A DNA stretch of 25,683 nucleotides from JBBDYQ01 sp035553855. Its GTDB lineage: Bacteria > Actinomycetota > Thermoleophilia > Solirubrobacterales > Thermoleophilaceae. The notes beneath the pieces are model-generated. The model searched no databases and was not told the DNA's origin. It saw nothing but the letters and a program-made list of their open reading frames with translations. Both the position numbers and the translations under genes were made by a program. Positions 23,797-25,683 of the stretch are shown piece by piece (within the stretch, counting starts at the first letter, position 1; each line of letters opens with the position of its first letter). The stretch lies in contig DATMJO010000126.1 in NCBI GenBank assembly GCA_035553855.1, positions 1 through 25,683 of the forward strand, written 5' to 3'.

Positions 23797-24438
23797 TCAT
23801 GCTCGCCGCAGGAGCGTGATCCCGTCCCGCACCGTGAGCATCACCGACACCACGCGCTCGTCGGCGCGGACCATGTCGTTGAACTCGCGGAGGATCCGCG
23901 TCGTCTGCTCGTCGTTCGCCGGGTCGGCGACCCGGCCGCTCCAGAGGACGTTGTCCACGGCGATCAGGCCGCGGTCCGCGAGCTTCGGCAGGACGGCCTC
24001 GTAGTAGGCGGCGTAGGACTCCTTGTCCGCGTCGATGAAGACGAGGTCGAACGGGCCGCCGAGCGACGCGATCGTCTCCAGCGCAGGGCCGACCCGGACC
24101 TCGATCCGCCCCGACTCCCCCGCCGCCTCGATCCGCTCGCGGGCGAACGCAGCGTGCTCCTCGGAGATCTCGCAGGACACGATCCTGCCGTCCGCCGGCA
24201 GCGCCTGGGCCATCGAGAGCGCCGAGTAGCCCGAATAGGTGCCGAGCTCCAGCACGAGCCTCGCGCCGCTCGCGTGAACGAGCATCTCGAGGAAGCGGCC
24301 CTCGACCGCCCCGGTGAGCATCCGCGGGCATTCGAGCTCCGCGTGGGTGTCCTCGGCCAGCCGGCGCAGGTGCTCCGGGGGCTCCGAGGTGTGGGCCTCG
24401 ACGTAGGAGTCGATCTGAGGTGGGACGATCTCGAACAT
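23797..24438 (-). CDS. SAM-dependent O-methyltransferase (COMT/YrrM type)
   Basis: A 213-aa class I methyltransferase of the caffeoyl-CoA O-methyltransferase type. The SAM site is VLELGTYSGYSALSMAQALP, followed by VSCEISEEHAAFARERIEAA, the metal/substrate segment FDLVFIDADKESYAAYY and VDNVLWSGRVADP. Such enzymes methylate catechol-type hydroxyls with a divalent metal. The ATG at 24438 shares a CATG with the ATG of the divergent GNAT gene; an upstream in-frame ATG would add MRMRDDAS. It ends in ITLLRRA, 22 nt before the PIN remnant. Substrate unknown. Confidence 0.9.
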   Translation of the reverse strand: MFEIVPPQIDSYVEAHTSEPPEHLRRLAEDTHAELECPRMLTGAVEGRFLEMLVHASGARLVLELGTYSGYSALSMAQALPADGRIVSCEISEEHAAFARERIEAAGESGRIEVRVGPALETIASLGGPFDLVFIDADKESYAAYYEAVLPKLADRGLIAVDNVLWSGRVADPANDEQTTRILREFNDMVRADERVVSVMLTVRDGITLLRRA

Positions 24439-24875
24439 GGACGCATCGTCGCGCATCCGCATCGCCGGGCCGGGGGACGCAGCCGACGTCGCCCGCCTCC
24501 TGTGCGGCTTCCGCGACTGGTGGGGCTTCACCGGGCCGCCGGACGATGCTCGCCTCGGTCGAGCGGCTGCTGGGCGACCCCGACACCGATTTCCTGCTCG
24601 TGGGCGAGCCGGCGGCCGGCGTCTGCCAGCTCCGCTACCGCCATTCGGTATGGACCGGCACGGACGACTGCTGGCTGGAGGACCTGTTCATCGAGGACGC
24701 CGCGCGCGGCGAAGGCCTGGGCGCGGCGCTCGTCGACGCTGCGATCGCGCGCGCCGCCGAGCGGGGCGCGGCGCGCATCGGGCTCGACGTGGCCGACGCG
24801 AACGCCACCGCGCGCGCCCTGTACGAGAGCCGCGGCTTCGAACGCGACGCCCACCTGATGAAGCGCCTCGTCTAG
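24437..24875 (+). pseudogene. GNAT family N-acetyltransferase, frameshifted
   Basis: The first ~36 codons from ATG 24437 read as a GNAT start (SSRIRIAGPGDAADVARLLC, then RDWWGFTGPPDD). After about 24546 the family sequence continues in another frame as LASVERLLGDPDTDFLLVGE, the acetyl-CoA loop ARGEGLGAALVDAA and a normal end in ALYESRGFERDAHLMKRLV. One extra base near 24540-24550 explains the shift. It may be a real inactivation or a sequencing error. An ATG at 24546 could still give a 109-aa protein lacking the first strand and helix. The substrate of the family member is unknown. Confidence 0.75.
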
Positions 24876-25099
24876 TTCGTGATCGCGAGGCCGAGCGGGA
24901 GCAGCACCGTCGCGAGAAAGATCAGCGTGATGCCGACCGCGACCATGGGCTTCGACTTGATGATGTGCCCGAACGTGCCCACGAGAAATCCGATCAGGAC
25001 CATCGCCAGGAAGTAGGCGGGCTCGACCTCGAAGTCGCCGGTCGGCTGCGGGCCGCGGTTCGGGTCGAGCTGTAGCTGGGCGAGCCAGGCGGGTCCCAC
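24872..25099 (-). CDS. Two-TM hypothetical membrane protein (75 aa)
   Basis: A 75-aa protein with a polar head (QLQLDPNRGPQPTGDFEVEP) and two membrane helices near residues 28-46 and 51-72 (FLAMVLIGFLVGTFGHII, VAVGITLIFLATVLLPLGLA). The GTG at 25099 has TACTTT ending 7 nt upstream and no ribosome binding site, so it is probably leaderless. The stop codon shares a CTAG with the GNAT stop. It is divergent from the MoxR gene, with only 24 nt between them. Family unrecognised; co-regulation with MoxR is possible. Confidence 0.75.
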   Translation of the reverse strand: MGPAWLAQLQLDPNRGPQPTGDFEVEPAYFLAMVLIGFLVGTFGHIIKSKPMVAVGITLIFLATVLLPLGLAITN

Positions 25100-25123
25100 G
25101 TCCTGGAAAGTATCCTCCAGCCG
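25100..25123. promoter_or_regulatory. Compact divergent promoter with overlapping -10 boxes
   Basis: On the minus strand TACTTT (25107-25112) ends 7 nt before the GTG at 25099. On the plus strand TATCCT (25111-25116) ends 7 nt before the ATG at 25124. The two hexamers share 2 bp. An inverted repeat, CTGGA (25103-25107) and TCCAG (25116-25120), brackets them and could be an operator. Confidence 0.55.
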
Positions 25124-25683
25124 ATGCCGAGCGACCTCAGCAGCGTCGAGGAGACCCGCGAAGCCCTCGGCGGCGCGGGCTATCTCGCCGACGAGGCGAC
25201 CTCTCTCGTCTCCTTTCTCGCGGCCCAGCTCGGCAAGCCGGTGCTGGTCGAGGGCCCCGCCGGGGTCGGCAAGACCGAGCTCGCGAAAGCCCTCTCGCGC
25301 GCCACCGGGCGCAAGTTGATCCGCCTCCAGTGCTACGAGGGGCTCGACGAGTCGAAGGCCCTCTACGAGTGGAACTACCGCAAGCAGCTCCTGCGGATCC
25401 AGACCGAGGCGGCCGGCACCACCTGGGACGCCGTGCAGGACGACATCTTCGGCGAGGAGTTCCTCCTCACCCGCCCGCTGCTGCAGGCCATCTCGGAGAG
25501 CGAGCCGGTCGTGCTGCTGATCGACGAGATCGACAAGACCGACCAGGAGTTTGAGGCGATGCTGCTCGAGGTCCTCTCGGACTTCCAGATCTCGATTCCC
25601 GAGATGGGCGTCGTGGAGGCCTCCTCGCAGCCGCTCGTCCTGCTCACCTCGAACAACTCGCGCGAGCTGACCGAGGCCTGTCT
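25124..25683 (+). CDS. MoxR-family AAA+ ATPase (3'-truncated by window edge)
   Basis: The visible 186 residues begin with SSVEETREALGGAGYLADEA, then Walker A GPAGVGKTELAKAL, the conserved YEGLDESKALYEWNYRKQLL, Walker B VVLLIDEIDKTDQEFEAMLL and the sensor 1 region PLVLLTSNNSRELTEAC. This subgroup (MoxR/CoxD-like) works as a chaperone-type ATPase, usually with a VWA-domain partner, in maturation of metalloenzymes or complexes. The ATG at 25124 is preceded by TATCCT with a 7-nt gap. A VWA (CoxE-like) gene could follow outside the window. Confidence 0.92.
   Translation, partial: MPSDLSSVEETREALGGAGYLADEATSLVSFLAAQLGKPVLVEGPAGVGKTELAKALSRATGRKLIRLQCYEGLDESKALYEWNYRKQLLRIQTEAAGTTWDAVQDDIFGEEFLLTRPLLQAISESEPVVLLIDEIDKTDQEFEAMLLEVLSDFQISIPEMGVVEASSQPLVLLTSNNSRELTEAC

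Noticed and set aside
24420..24875. Intact GNAT gene from 24420 in one frame
   Set aside because: The first ~40 residues in that frame are Arg/Ser/Pro-rich nonsense, while the true N-terminus is in the frame of ATG 24437. The gene is frameshifted.

Overview
This window is a gene-dense, GC-rich (roughly 70% by eye) stretch of bacterial chromosome. GTG and TTG starts are common, genes often overlap by 4 nt, and several genes look leaderless, with an actinobacterial -10 hexamer (TAnnnT) 7-9 nt before the start codon. The gene families (class III sirtuin, ArsA-like ATPase with an HSP20-like tail, DUF2203, EVE, C5-epimerase-like protein) point to Actinomycetota, most likely Thermoleophilia (Solirubrobacterales or Gaiellales). 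That placement is an inference from protein style. No rRNA, tRNA, CRISPR array, phage or insertion sequence is visible.

Layout. 1-2812 (+): the end of a three-domain cell-wall hydrolase-like protein, a lineage-type hypothetical and a 67-aa Arg-rich protein. 2814-7790 (-): a tight fatty-acid beta-oxidation run in the order acyl-CoA dehydrogenase, PadR regulator, SRPBCC protein, 3-hydroxyacyl-CoA dehydrogenase, 3HCDH_C-enoyl-CoA hydratase fusion, class III-like sirtuin. 7911-8048 (-): a 45-aa membrane protein. 8067-9976 (+): two small conserved-looking proteins and a CAX Ca2+/H+ antiporter. 9964-14080 (-): a four-gene operon of two paralogous lipoproteins, an aldo/keto reductase-like protein and a TerC-family membrane protein. 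14166-18978 (+): a secreted C5-epimerase-like protein, an ArsA/Get3-like ATPase with a small partner, then an overlapping cassette (EVE, 64-aa helical protein, DUF2203, four-TM protein). 19032-24438 (-): O-methyltransferase, a decayed PIN (VapC-like) gene, citrate synthase, a VLCAD-type acyl-CoA dehydrogenase, an alkyltransferase-like protein and an MFS transporter. 24437-25683: a frameshifted GNAT gene (+), a two-TM protein (-) and a MoxR AAA+ ATPase (+) cut by the right edge.

The clearest common theme is acyl-CoA metabolism: two acyl-CoA dehydrogenases, a hydratase, a dehydrogenase, a citrate synthase to consume acetyl-CoA, and a sirtuin that could remove acyl marks from lysines. A second theme is the envelope and cations (CAX, TerC, lipoproteins, cell-wall hydrolase).

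The most unusual signals outside ordinary genes are: a 25-nt palindrome in three copies, one of which is translated as part of TerC; a compact divergent promoter at 25100-25123 with two overlapping -10 boxes; the decayed PIN gene; and the split and fused 3HCDH/ECH architecture. I did not find a clear new defence or mobile system.
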